The position numbers and the translations under genes are program-made. The notes beneath the pieces were generated by a model. The model ran no database searches and was not told the DNA's origin. It worked only from the letters and a program-made list of their open reading frames with translations. A stretch of DNA of 64,000 bases from CAYNRE01 sp964399535 (lineage in GTDB: Bacteria; Planctomycetota; Planctomycetia; Pirellulales; CAYNRE01): assembly GCA_964399535.1 (NCBI GenBank), contig CAYNRE010000058.1, positions 151,946 through 215,945 on the forward strand, in the 5' to 3' direction. Positions within the stretch are counted from its first letter, which is position 1. Each line of letters begins with the position of its first letter. Shown piece by piece: positions 31,128 through 39,252 of the stretch.

Positions 31128-32218
31128 ATGCCTCATGGTTTTGGCATCATTGGCTGTGGCATGATCGCGGGCTTCCATGCCCGGGCCATCGCCGACATTC
31201 GCGGCGCAAAGCTCGTTGCCTGCTTCGACACCTATGCCCCCTCGGCCGAGCGGTTGGCCGAAAAGTTTGGCTGCCGACCGTATACCGACTTGTCGGCCAT
31301 GTTGGCCGATCCGGCAATTACGGTTGTGACCATCGGCACGCCGAGCGGGGCCCACATGGAGCCCGCGGTGGCCGCGGCCGAAGCAGGCAAGCACGTCATC
31401 GTGGAAAACCGCTGGAAATCACCCTCAAGCGCTGCGATCGAATCATCGAAGCTTGTGCCCGCAACCGGGTTCAGCTGTCGGCGATCTTCCCGTCGCGGTT
31501 TCACGAATCGAGCGTGGCGATTCGCAAGGCAATCGACGGTGGCCGTTTTGGGCGAGTGACCCTGGGGGACGCGACCGTGAAGTGGTACCGGCCGCAATCG
31601 TATTACGATAGCGGCGCCTGGCGCGGCACCTGGCAACTCGACGGCGGCGGGGCGCTGATGAACCAGGCGATCCACAGCGTCGACCTGCTGGCCTGGTTCC
31701 TGGGGCCCGTGGTCGAGGTGACCGCCCACACCGGCACCTTGGCCCACGAGCGAATCGCCGTGGAAGACGTGGCCGTGGCCACGCTGCGTTTCGCCAGCGG
31801 CGCGCTCGGCACCATCGAGGCCAGCACGGCCGTTTATCCCGGCTACCTCAAGCGGATCGAAATCCACGGCACCGAGGGCTCGGCCGCCATGGAGGAAGAA
31901 GACGTGGTCAAGTGGGACTTCGCCAAATTGACCAAGCGCGACCAACAGCTTCGCGAGCGGCTCTCGGCCAACACCGCCAGCGGCGGCGGTGCCAGCGACC
32001 CGGCGGCCATCGGCCATCACGGCCACACCTTGCAGTTTCGCGACGTGCTCGCGGCCATCGACCGCGGCACCCGGCCGGCGATCGACGGCCCAGAGGGGCG
32101 CAAAAGCGTCGAAATTATCCTGGCCATCTACAAGGCGGCCGAAACCGGCAAATCCGTGAAGCTTCCCCTGGCTCGCGACCCGGTGCTCCAGGCTCGCAAG
32201 CGGGTCGTAAAGAAGTAG
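31128..32218 (+). pseudogene. Gfo/Idh/MocA-family oxidoreductase, frameshifted
   Basis: The N-terminal Rossmann half reads MPHGFGIIGCGMIAGFHARA with the GxGxxA/G nucleotide motif and runs to GKHVIVE. The C-terminal half reads from P-L-E-I-T-L onward in the next frame, through GGGALMNQAIHSVDLLAWF and the C-terminal alpha/beta domain to a stop at 32218. One base is missing between 31408 and 31409: restoring it gives the conserved E-K-P motif (Lys is the catalytic residue of the family). Without it the first frame stops at 31559 after ~31 wrong residues. The second half is fully open, so the lesion is recent or an assembly error. Family members reduce or oxidise sugars; substrate unknown. Confidence 0.85.
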
Positions 32219-32745
32219 CCCGCCGGGGGGCCAGACCCCCGCCGGTCGTGGGCATGCAAGTGGCGCGTTTCCCAGGGCCGCCGCGGAGTAGCTTCGTGGC
32301 CAGGCCACGCGACCCTTCAGCCAGGCCGCTTGCTGGAACTTGTCGCACCGCGGCAGCAGCGAAAAGTCTCCCTCGAGCGTGCTGTCGTGCTTTGCGCGGG
32401 CCAAATCGATGCGGGGCGCAGCACCTCGAGCCTTAGCCGAGCCACCACAAAGCCTATCGTCTTCGCTGGCAGGCGGCTGCGAGTGAACGCCGAAGCGGCG
32501 ACTCCGCGACTGGATCTGCTTCTCGGTCGCGAGATTTTCGTTTGAAGGGTGCGAGTTCAAGCAATCGTGGACTTCAACCGTCGCCATCGCCGGGCGACGG
32601 AATTCCCCCTACAGGCCTTGGCTTGGCCTGCCTGAAATCTGCGAAGACCGTCTCGCTTGGTCCGCAAAATCGCACCGCTCCCCGTTTCGGCCCTCCGCGG
32701 ATTGCACCCGCCGCGCTGAAGATCGCCAGCGTGTGATCGCTGCTT
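32219..32745. other. intergenic region with dispersed repeat and possible gene remnant
   Basis: This 527-bp region starts with dispersed repeat copy A (about 32221-32325). At 32330-32545 the plus strand reads LERAVVLCAGQIDAGR ... TTKPIVFAGRRLRVNAEAAT, which looks like the C-terminal part of a decayed secreted protein, but the frame is too short to name. The stretch after 32545 shows nothing recognisable. Confidence 0.4.
32221..32325. repeat. dispersed repeat B-family, copy A
   Basis: About 105 bp, largely identical to 38410-38530. Shared blocks are CCCCCGCCGGTCGTGGGCA, GGCCGCCGCGG and CTTCGTGGCCAGGCCACGCG. The last contains a perfect hairpin CGTGGCC-A-GGCCACG, and GGGGGCCAGACCCCC forms a second. 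No coding capacity. It follows directly after the oxidoreductase stop. Confidence 0.7.
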
Positions 32746-33192
32746 TCAGCTCCGACGGCTACGTTCGCCTGTTGACTGGCCGAGCGAGGTGTTGAGCAGC
32801 GTCAACAGCTCGCCGATGGTCCGATGTGCCTCGATCGGGTGGCGCAGCGGGCGACCCGCCTGAATCTGGTAATGGTTTTGCCGCCCCACCTTCTCACGCA
32901 CGACGAAGCCACCGGCCTCCAGGTCGGCAATGATCCGCTGCACGGCGCGTTCCGTAATGCCGACCTGCTGAGCCACCTCGCGGAGCACCACGGAGGGGTT
33001 TCGGGCTAACAGCACCAGCACGTGCGAGTGGTTCGTCAGAAAGGTCCACTGCACACTCCCCTTTCCCCTGGGCGAGTCCGCCGGGGGGGGACGAACCGGG
33101 GAACGGGTCGCTGCTCTGGGTGCCTCGCCCGGGAAAGGGGCGGGGGTCGGCTTGGGGGAAGCCGGTTTCGACTTTTTGCGCGTTGCGGCCAT
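32746..33192 (-). CDS. winged-helix transcriptional regulator divergent to dabBA
   Basis: From the ATG at 33192 the product has 148 residues. Residues 1-45 are a disordered Lys/Pro/Ala-rich leader ([20 protein letters not shown]). The rest is a winged helix: [20 protein letters not shown], recognition helix [19 protein letters not shown] and wing [16 protein letters not shown], similar to MarR/ArsR-like or IclR-type folds. A C-terminal helix [17 protein letters not shown] may dimerise. It lies 223 bp from dabB, transcribed away from it, so it is the natural candidate regulator of the inorganic-carbon operon (inference). The upstream in-frame extension to 33378 has no ribosome site and a composition unlike protein. 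Confidence 0.8.
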   Translation of the reverse strand: MAATRKKSKPASPKPTPAPFPGEAPRAATRSPVRPPPADSPRGKGSVQWTFLTNHSHVLVLLARNPSVVLREVAQQVGITERAVQRIIADLEAGGFVVREKVGRQNHYQIQAGRPLRHPIEAHRTIGELLTLLNTSLGQSTGERSRRS

Positions 33193-33340
33193 CGGATCGG
33201 CCAGTTTGCCAGCGGAACCGCGGGAGCGGCCAAGGGCGGCAAGTGTAGCACAGGTAAGGCGATAGGTAAATCGCGACAACTGGGTCGCAGCTCCGGCGAA
33301 AGTTCGCACCGAAACCGGGCCGATAATTACCGACATGCGA

Positions 33341-33369
33341 TTGACGACACTCGTTTCGTGTATTACTAT
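33341..33369 (+). promoter_or_regulatory. putative promoter of the dabBA operon
   Basis: TTGACG (33341-33346) and TACTAT (33364-33369) are 17 bp apart, 47 bp before the dabB ATG. The octamer CGACATGC occurs as a direct repeat on both sides (33331-33338 and 33373-33380), a plausible binding arrangement for the divergent regulator. AGGA lies just upstream of the ATG as a ribosome site. Confidence 0.45.
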
Positions 33370-33415
33370 TCGCGACATGCCGCTCGCACCTCGGTTCTCT
33401 TACTAGGACCTTCCG

Positions 33416-35023
33416 ATGAATTGGCTGCTCCCAGGGCTCCTCGCCGCTCCCGTAGTCTCGCTGCTCGGTTTTGGGTTGATTCCCCATCGCCACGCCGTTG
33501 GCGCCCCGACTCTCCTCGGCCGGCTAACCTTCCTGGTTGCCGGGCTGGCGCTGCTCATGTCGCTAGTGGCGGGCATCCATCTGATATTCGAGGGACCGCT
33601 CGACTACTCCTTCGTGCAATCGAATTCACCAATTCCATTTTGCCTTGGTCTTCACATCGATTCGCTCGCCGTGGTGATGATGACGCTCATCAGCTTCATC
33701 GGGCTGATCATCGCGCGCTACTCACTACGCTATCTCTCCGGCGATCCTCAGCAGGGCCGCTTCTTTCGTTGGATGGCGTTTACCCTCGGGGCAACTCTGA
33801 CCCTGGTAGTGTCGTGCAACCTCGTCATGTTCACGGCCGCGTGGATGCTGACCAGTTTCGGCTTGCATCAACTGCTGACCTACTATCCGGAGCGCCCCTG
33901 GGCACTCTGGGCAGCCCGCAAGAAATTTCTCATCAGTCGTTTGGGAGACGCGATGCTGATTGCGGCGCTGGTTCTTACTTACGGCCAGTTTGGCACCACC
34001 GAATTTACCGAGGTGTTTGCCTCGGCCAATGCCATGCACAACGGCGGAGTCGACGAGAGCGTCGGCACGGCCTGGATTGGCATCCTGTTCGTTCTCGGTG
34101 CGATTACCAAGTCGGCACAATTCCCGTTCCATAGCTGGCTTCCGGACACCATGGAGACTCCGACGCCGGTCTCGGCGCTCATGCACGCCGGAGTGATTAA
34201 CGCCGGCGGATTCCTGGTTATCCGACTCAGTCCTCTGGTGTCGTTGTCCTCGATCGCGCTCGATCTGCTGGTTCTGATTGGCGCCAGCACGGCCATCCTA
34301 GGCGGCGTGGTGATGCTGACGCAGACCAGCATTAAGCGATCGCTGGCCTACTCCACCATGGCACAAATGGGGTTCATGATGTTGCAGTGCGGATTGGGAG
34401 CGTTCTCGGCCGCGCTATTGCACATCGTGGCTCACTCGGCCTACAAGGCACATGCCTTTCTGAGTTGCGGCAGCGTGCTGGACAACGCGGCCCGCAGGAA
34501 AGCTCCCGCCCTTCCGCCAGCCTCCACGGGCCGACGTGTGCTGGCTGTTCTACTGGGTTTCGGTTTGGCGCCGGCGATCGTCTTGGCCGCGACTGGAGTC
34601 ATGGGAATCGATCTGCTCGCCAAGCCAGGCGGATTGGTCCTTGGCCTGATCTTGTCGCTGGCGATTGCGCAACTCCTTTGGACCGGCCTGGCAAGCGGAG
34701 GACTGCGATCTGGGCTGCGCAGCTGCGGCCTCGCCTTGCTCGTCGCGCTGGGCTATTCCGCTGCCTATTGGGGGATGGACCAGCTGGTTGTCAGTTCGAC
34801 CCCTCGTCCCGTTGTGCCTCCATCGCCCTTCGACCTCGTGCTTCTAACGTTCGCCGCGCTAGGGTTCGCGGGTCTCTGCGGGTTGCAGGCTCTGGCGGGT
34901 CCGCTCGCGCAGCAACGCTGGGTGCGGGCGCTCTACGTTCATGCGATGAACGGCTTCTACGTGGACATCCCGGCGCGTCGCCTGACCGCCCGAATCTATG
35001 GCGTCGCTGGGCCCGTTCAGTAA
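33416..35023 (+). CDS. dabB: DabB, proton-translocating membrane subunit of the DAB inorganic-carbon system
   Basis: The 535-aa product is a NuoL/MrpA-like membrane protein with about 13-14 helices. The proton-antiporter core includes GAITKSAQFPFHSWLPDTME (conserved Lys and the FPFHSWLPDAM-type motif), PTPVSALMHAGVINAGGFL and SIKRSLAYSTMAQMGFMML. It lacks the long C-terminal lateral helix of NuoL and is followed directly by dabA, which is the hallmark of DAB systems, where the membrane subunit couples cation flux to one-way CO2 hydration in DabA. GC content is lower and codon choice more relaxed than in neighbouring genes. No other respiratory complex I gene is nearby, which argues against NuoL. 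Confidence 0.92.
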   Translation: MNWLLPGLLAAPVVSLLGFGLIPHRHAVGAPTLLGRLTFLVAGLALLMSLVAGIHLIFEGPLDYSFVQSNSPIPFCLGLHIDSLAVVMMTLISFIGLIIARYSLRYLSGDPQQGRFFRWMAFTLGATLTLVVSCNLVMFTAAWMLTSFGLHQLLTYYPERPWALWAARKKFLISRLGDAMLIAALVLTYGQFGTTEFTEVFASANAMHNGGVDESVGTAWIGILFVLGAITKSAQFPFHSWLPDTMETPTPVSALMHAGVINAGGFLVIRLSPLVSLSSIALDLLVLIGASTAILGGVVMLTQTSIKRSLAYSTMAQMGFMMLQCGLGAFSAALLHIVAHSAYKAHAFLSCGSVLDNAARRKAPALPPASTGRRVLAVLLGFGLAPAIVLAATGVMGIDLLAKPGGLVLGLILSLAIAQLLWTGLASGGLRSGLRSCGLALLVALGYSAAYWGMDQLVVSSTPRPVVPPSPFDLVLLTFAALGFAGLCGLQALAGPLAQQRWVRALYVHAMNGFYVDIPARRLTARIYGVAGPVQ

Positions 35024-35080
35024 GAACCGCTCCTCGACTTATCTCGAACATGCCACCTTCCAACGACTTGGAACCATCTC

Positions 35081-37618
35081 ATGCCATCCGCCTCACTTGC
35101 GACGACTTCGCACACGGAACACCGCAATGCCAGCAGCGCTGCGCACGCGTCTGGCCCAACCGAACAGGCGCTCGCGCGAGCCTTGCACGAGGTGCACGCG
35201 GTCGTTCCTCCCCTGTGGCCCCTGGCCGACTACGTGGCCGTCAACCCATGCTTGGGGCTGGTCGATCAGTCTCTGCTAGGCGCGCATCTCACGCTGAGCA
35301 GACTGCGCGACTGCCAACTCCTGTTGCCACGCGAGTATTTTCAAGCCCTGTACCGCGACGGCCGAATCTCCCCTGCGGATTTGAAGGCCGCGATCGAGCA
35401 ATGCGCCGCGGAGCATCCCGGCTGGTTCGCTGCGCCGGAAATCGACCATCTGGTCGAATGGTTAATCCACTCCTCGCCAACCGGCACTGAGACGAACTGC
35501 CGCTACCGCACGGTGGCCGAGGCTGTCGACCAGCAACATCAAAGCACCTGGTCGAGCCACATCATCAACGACATTACCCGGCACTGCGCGGCTCATTTTG
35601 ACGAGGGTCAAGCCCTATGGAAGAGCCCCTGGAAAGGCGAGACGCTTTATTCCGCCTGGCAAGAGTCCGCACAACTCAGCCGGCGGATGGACCTGCTCGG
35701 GATCAAGGGTTTCAGAGCCTTCGTGGCGAGCTTACCCGCGAGTCCGCGTCAGGCCATTCACGAGTTACTGTGGATGCTCAACGTACCATCTTCCCGGACA
35801 CGTTCGTTTCTACTGACAGAGATTTTCTCGGTGGCCGGATGGGCGTCGTACGTGCGCTTTCGCGTCCGAGAAGCTGAGGCGGCGGGGCAAGAAAATGAGG
35901 ATTTGATCGGATTGCTGGCGATTCGCCTGGCCTACGATGCGGCGCTCGCGCGGGCGCCTGGGATCAACTGGCCGCTGCCGCTGTGGCCCGCCGCGACCCT
36001 TCCCGACGACGGCCTGGCCGGCGGGCCGGCCCCCTCAACCGACGTGCTCGCGCGCTACACCCTCCAAGTAGCGGCCGAGCACGCCTATCGCCGAGCGCTT
36101 CTGCAAAAGCTAGCCTCGCACCCGGTTACCCCGCGAAGGCAAGCTCGCAAGAAGCTTCAAATCGTGTTCTGCATCGACGTGCGTTCGGAAGTCATGCGGC
36201 GAAACCTGGAGTCGGTCGACGCCGAGATCGAGACGTTCGGGTTCGCCGGATTCTTCGGCATGCCGCTGGAATACGTGCCGTTGGGTTTCTCTCAGGGCAC
36301 TGCGCAGTGCCCCGTGCTCTTGGAACCCGGCTTCCAGGTGCATGAGTCGCTGCTGGGAAGCGATGAGTCGACCACGCGCGAAATCGTGCGGAAGCGGATG
36401 GAGATTCGGCAGGGCCGCAAGCTGTGGAAAGCGTTTCAAACCTCGGCGGTTTCGTGCTTCTCATTCGTGGAATCGTTAGGGCTACCCTACTTGGGTAAGC
36501 TTCTCACCGACTCGATGCAGTGGACTCGGCCGGCCAGCCCCGCCGACCTGGATGGGCTGAGCCGCCAGCAGGCATCGTTGCTAGGGCCCGACGTCTGCGC
36601 GGGTCACAACCGTGGCCTGGACCTGAATCGCAGGATCGACCTGGCCGAGGGAATGCTGCGCAATCTGGGGCTGGTGGCAGGGTTTGCCCGGGTCGTGGCA
36701 CTATGCGGACACGCGTCGGATGTCACCAACAATCCTTATCGAGCGGCGCTCGATTGCGGCGCCTGCGGAGGCCACTCCGGCGAACCCAACGCTCGTGTGG
36801 CTGCGGCACTGCTTAACGACCCGCAAGTACGCCACGCCCTGGCGGGTCGCGGCATCCACATTCCCAGCGATACCGTGTTTATCGCGGCGGTGCATAACAC
36901 GACCACCGACGAGATTCGACTCCTCGACGCCCATTTGGGACCACCTTCGCATGGGGACGATCTTGTCGAGATTGGACGCTGGCTGGACGAGGCCGCCCGG
37001 CTCAGCCGTTTGGAACGCAGCCCGCGACTGGGTACGCGCAATGCCGCGGATGTACTGCGGCGTAGTCGCGACTGGGCGGAAGTCCGACCCGAATGGGGAC
37101 TGGCCGGCAATGCGGCATTCATCGTGGCTTCGCGTTCACGTACCGCCGGACTCAACCTTGGCGGTCGCACGTTCATGCACAGCTACGACCATCAGCTTGA
37201 CCCTGAGCGGAAAGTATTGGAACTGATCATGACGGCTCCGATGGTCGTCACCAACTGGATTAACATGCAGTACTATGCCTCGGCCGTGGATCCCATCGCC
37301 TTCGGCAGCGGCAACAAGGTAATTCACAACGTGGTAGGGCAGTTTGGCGTCCTACAAGGCAACGGCGGCGACCTGATGACCGGGCTTCCCTGGCAGTCGA
37401 TCCACGACGGGCATCGGCTTCAACACGAGCCGCTACGGCTGCTCGTGCTGATCGAAGCGCCACGCACGGCACTGCGGCAGGTCATCGAGAAACACCAGCT
37501 CGTACGAAACCTCGTCACCAACGGTTGGGTGACTCTGGTGGCCTGGGATGACGACGAGTTCTATCGCTGGACTCATCACGAAACCTGGGAAGCTCAGTCG
37601 GTCGATACCTGTCTCTGA
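35081..37618 (+). CDS. dabA: DabA, carbonic-anhydrase-like subunit of the DAB inorganic-carbon system (DUF2309)
   Basis: The 845-aa product is a DUF2309 protein, starting with a segment typical of the family (VAVNPCLGLVDQSL). The zinc site known from Halothiobacillus DabA can be placed: C364 and D366 in IVFCIDVRSE, H544 in ALCGHASDVTNNPYR and C559 in AALDCGACGGHSGEPN. The 15-residue spacing of His and Cys equals that of the characterised protein (H524, C539). All four ligands are present, so the subunit looks functional. With DabB it hydrates CO2 to bicarbonate in the cytosol, driven by the cation gradient, and so accumulates bicarbonate. The gene starts 58 bp after dabB with a weak ribosome site. 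Confidence 0.95.
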   Translation: MPSASLATTSHTEHRNASSAAHASGPTEQALARALHEVHAVVPPLWPLADYVAVNPCLGLVDQSLLGAHLTLSRLRDCQLLLPREYFQALYRDGRISPADLKAAIEQCAAEHPGWFAAPEIDHLVEWLIHSSPTGTETNCRYRTVAEAVDQQHQSTWSSHIINDITRHCAAHFDEGQALWKSPWKGETLYSAWQESAQLSRRMDLLGIKGFRAFVASLPASPRQAIHELLWMLNVPSSRTRSFLLTEIFSVAGWASYVRFRVREAEAAGQENEDLIGLLAIRLAYDAALARAPGINWPLPLWPAATLPDDGLAGGPAPSTDVLARYTLQVAAEHAYRRALLQKLASHPVTPRRQARKKLQIVFCIDVRSEVMRRNLESVDAEIETFGFAGFFGMPLEYVPLGFSQGTAQCPVLLEPGFQVHESLLGSDESTTREIVRKRMEIRQGRKLWKAFQTSAVSCFSFVESLGLPYLGKLLTDSMQWTRPASPADLDGLSRQQASLLGPDVCAGHNRGLDLNRRIDLAEGMLRNLGLVAGFARVVALCGHASDVTNNPYRAALDCGACGGHSGEPNARVAAALLNDPQVRHALAGRGIHIPSDTVFIAAVHNTTTDEIRLLDAHLGPPSHGDDLVEIGRWLDEAARLSRLERSPRLGTRNAADVLRRSRDWAEVRPEWGLAGNAAFIVASRSRTAGLNLGGRTFMHSYDHQLDPERKVLELIMTAPMVVTNWINMQYYASAVDPIAFGSGNKVIHNVVGQFGVLQGNGGDLMTGLPWQSIHDGHRLQHEPLRLLVLIEAPRTALRQVIEKHQLVRNLVTNGWVTLVAWDDDEFYRWTHHETWEAQSVDTCL

Positions 37619-37647
37619 TCGCTCACGTTACAGAAAGGAGCACCGCC

Positions 37648-38244
37648 ATGTACCCGCCGCGCCGCTGGCCCGCCGCCTCGCCAGGCGAGCCACTTTGCGG
37701 GGTCTGCCCGCAATCTCCTTGGACCGTACTGATTGCGGGTTCAGCCGCTGAACTTCCTGAGAAACTGCTCGAGGCCAGCGAATCACCGCGATGGCTCGTT
37801 CTTGAAACGGATTCGTCAAGTAAAGAGGACAAGCTGACGGCGAGCATGCTGGAGCTACTCGCTGAAACGGTGCGTCATCGTGACGTCGAGGCAATCGTGG
37901 TCTACGGCCAATCGAAAGACGCTGCCTCGGGGTCGCACGGCTACTGCTCCGCGCTCTCGAAAGGCACGAGTGGCTATACCCGACTACTGCAACGAATGTC
38001 CGCTCGCATGCAAGGCGAGAGACAGGCCCAGAATCGAGTACGAGTCCGCTTAAACCAGATCCGCCTTGACGCCAGGTTCGCAGCCGCATCACTCTTACGA
38101 GGCGTTCGCCTGTGCGGTCTTTACCACCTCGCTGAAAGCAACGCATTCTTGAGGTATGACCACACTGAAGATCGATTCCTTCCCCTCGCAGCCGTTGAAG
38201 AATTCCCCGGGCTGCGTCCTCGCAGCGATGCGATGCCCGAATAA
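37648..38244 (+). CDS. beta-carbonic-anhydrase-like protein lacking zinc ligands, 3' end in a repeat element
   Basis: The 198-aa product follows dabA by 29 bp with a strong AAGGAG ribosome site. Residues ~45-178 read like a beta-carbonic anhydrase: RWLVLETDSSSKEDKLTASM, DVEAIVVYGQSKDAAS (aligning with IVVCGHSDCGAM) and RFAAASLLRGVRLCGLYHLA with final DHTEDRFLPL (aligning with the family C-terminus). The His and Cys zinc ligands of the second motif are Q and D here, and no C-x-D-x-R motif is found. It is therefore predicted to be catalytically dead, possibly a partner or regulator of DabA. Residues 180-198 and the TAA stop lie within the repeat element at 38186-38340, so the natural C-terminus was replaced. 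Confidence 0.7.
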   Translation: MYPPRRWPAASPGEPLCGVCPQSPWTVLIAGSAAELPEKLLEASESPRWLVLETDSSSKEDKLTASMLELLAETVRHRDVEAIVVYGQSKDAASGSHGYCSALSKGTSGYTRLLQRMSARMQGERQAQNRVRVRLNQIRLDARFAAASLLRGVRLCGLYHLAESNAFLRYDHTEDRFLPLAAVEEFPGLRPRSDAMPE

Positions 38245-38340
38245 CGACGTAAGTCGCTATTCGGCGAGCCGCGACGAGCTTTGCGCGGCGCTTGGCGAGG
38301 TTAAAAATACCGCCAGTGCTTTTTCCAACGGACTGCTCGA
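38186..38340. mobile_element. short inverted-repeat element, copy 2 (MITE-like)
   Basis: Ends are TCGCAGCCGTTGAAG (left) and, reversed, TCGAGCAGTCCGTTGGAA (right). The core hairpin GAATAACGAC-GTAA-GTCGCTATTC and the following GCGAGCCGCGACGAGCTTTGC match copy 1 (11861-12025) almost completely. The two hairpins differ at one position on opposite arms. This copy overlaps the last 59 bp of the carbonic-anhydrase-like gene and supplies its stop codon. Confidence 0.7.
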
Positions 38341-38558
38341 TACGGCCTGAAATCGCCTATCGCAGCCCAATACTGATCCGTGGTCGAGGCACGCCGAGTT
38401 GGTCTCCCTCGCTCGCCGCGCGGAGCCGGTTGGGGGCCATACCCCCGCCGGTCGTGGGCAGGCAAGGGGCGCGTAACCCGGGGGCCGCCGCGGTGTGGCT
38501 TCGTGGCCAGGCCACGCGGCCCTCGCCGCTGCCCCGGCGAGCCGCCCTCCCGGCCATG
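38245..38558. other. intergenic region, repeat-rich
   Basis: After the end of the inverted-repeat element (38340) comes ~70 bp without features, then dispersed repeat copy B (about 38410-38530). The gap separates the DAB locus from the convergent dinB-like gene. No gene. Confidence 0.55.
38410..38530. repeat. dispersed repeat B-family, copy B
   Basis: Second copy of the repeat at 32221-32325, with the same order of blocks and the same CGTGGCC-A-GGCCACG hairpin (within 38502-38518). The two copies bracket the regulator-dabBA locus. Confidence 0.7.
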
Positions 38559-39047
38559 CTAGGGGCCGTACATGCCGGGCACCTCGACGCCGTTGATGCG
38601 CAGGTAGGTGCACAGAATTGCCCGGTGGTGAATCGTGTGGTTGAGCACAAAGGTGCGGATCACCGCCGCGCGGGGCATCGACAGCATGACGGCGCCCCCC
38701 TGAAGCAGCGACCACATTTGCCCAACTGCCTCGTCCGACACCGCGGCCAGGGCCTGTCGGCCCGAGGCCACGTTGCGGTCGAACAACTTCACAATCTCGA
38801 CGGGGCTGGTCAGATTGGGCGATTGATAGGCCGGGCCGTCGACCGGCGCCAGATCCCAGGCGGTTTGGGCGAGGGTGCCCTCGACCCAGCCCGGTATCTC
38901 GGCCAGATGATTGGCGTTCCAGCCAATGGTGTGCCCGCTCGGATACGCTTGCCAGCCGAGCTTGTCTTCCGGCACCAGTTCGAGCACCAATCGGGTATTG
39001 GCCATTTCATGGTCGAACTCGGGCAGAATCATTTGGGAATAGCTCAT
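38559..39047 (-). CDS. DinB-family protein
   Basis: From the ATG at 39047 (preceded by AGGAGCACTGGCG, a clear ribosome site) the product has 162 residues. It reads as a DinB four-helix bundle: ILPEFDHEMANTRLVLELVP, WNANHLAEIPGWV and the C-terminal VLNHTIHHRAILCTYLRING. The histidines in ANHLAE and LNHTIHHRA are the usual metal-binding set of the family. DinB proteins include thiol transferases and stress proteins; the substrate here is unknown. A longer frame to 39119 is not needed. Confidence 0.85.
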   Translation of the reverse strand: MSYSQMILPEFDHEMANTRLVLELVPEDKLGWQAYPSGHTIGWNANHLAEIPGWVEGTLAQTAWDLAPVDGPAYQSPNLTSPVEIVKLFDRNVASGRQALAAVSDEAVGQMWSLLQGGAVMLSMPRAAVIRTFVLNHTIHHRAILCTYLRINGVEVPGMYGP

Positions 39048-39252
39048 CGCCAGTGCTCCTTTGGGTCGCTGGGCTGGAATCGCCGCGGTTCCATCGGCCG
39101 ACCGTGGTTTTAGTACCATGACGACCAGCGAACATTATCCCGCGGCGCGGCGCGCGGTCCAGCCATCGGGGCCGAAATCAGCGCGAGCCAGATCGTCCCA
39201 GGGGCGAGCGCCGACGACCGTTGGGCTCACCGGCTACCGCCCGCCGGGTTGC

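Noticed and set aside
33193..33378. N-terminal extension of the winged-helix regulator to 33378
   Set aside because: The extra codons do not resemble protein and would occupy the divergent promoter region; the ATG at 33192 fits.
33416..35023. dabB as a NuoL subunit of respiratory Complex I
   Set aside because: No other nuo gene is nearby, the long C-terminal helix is missing and dabA follows directly.
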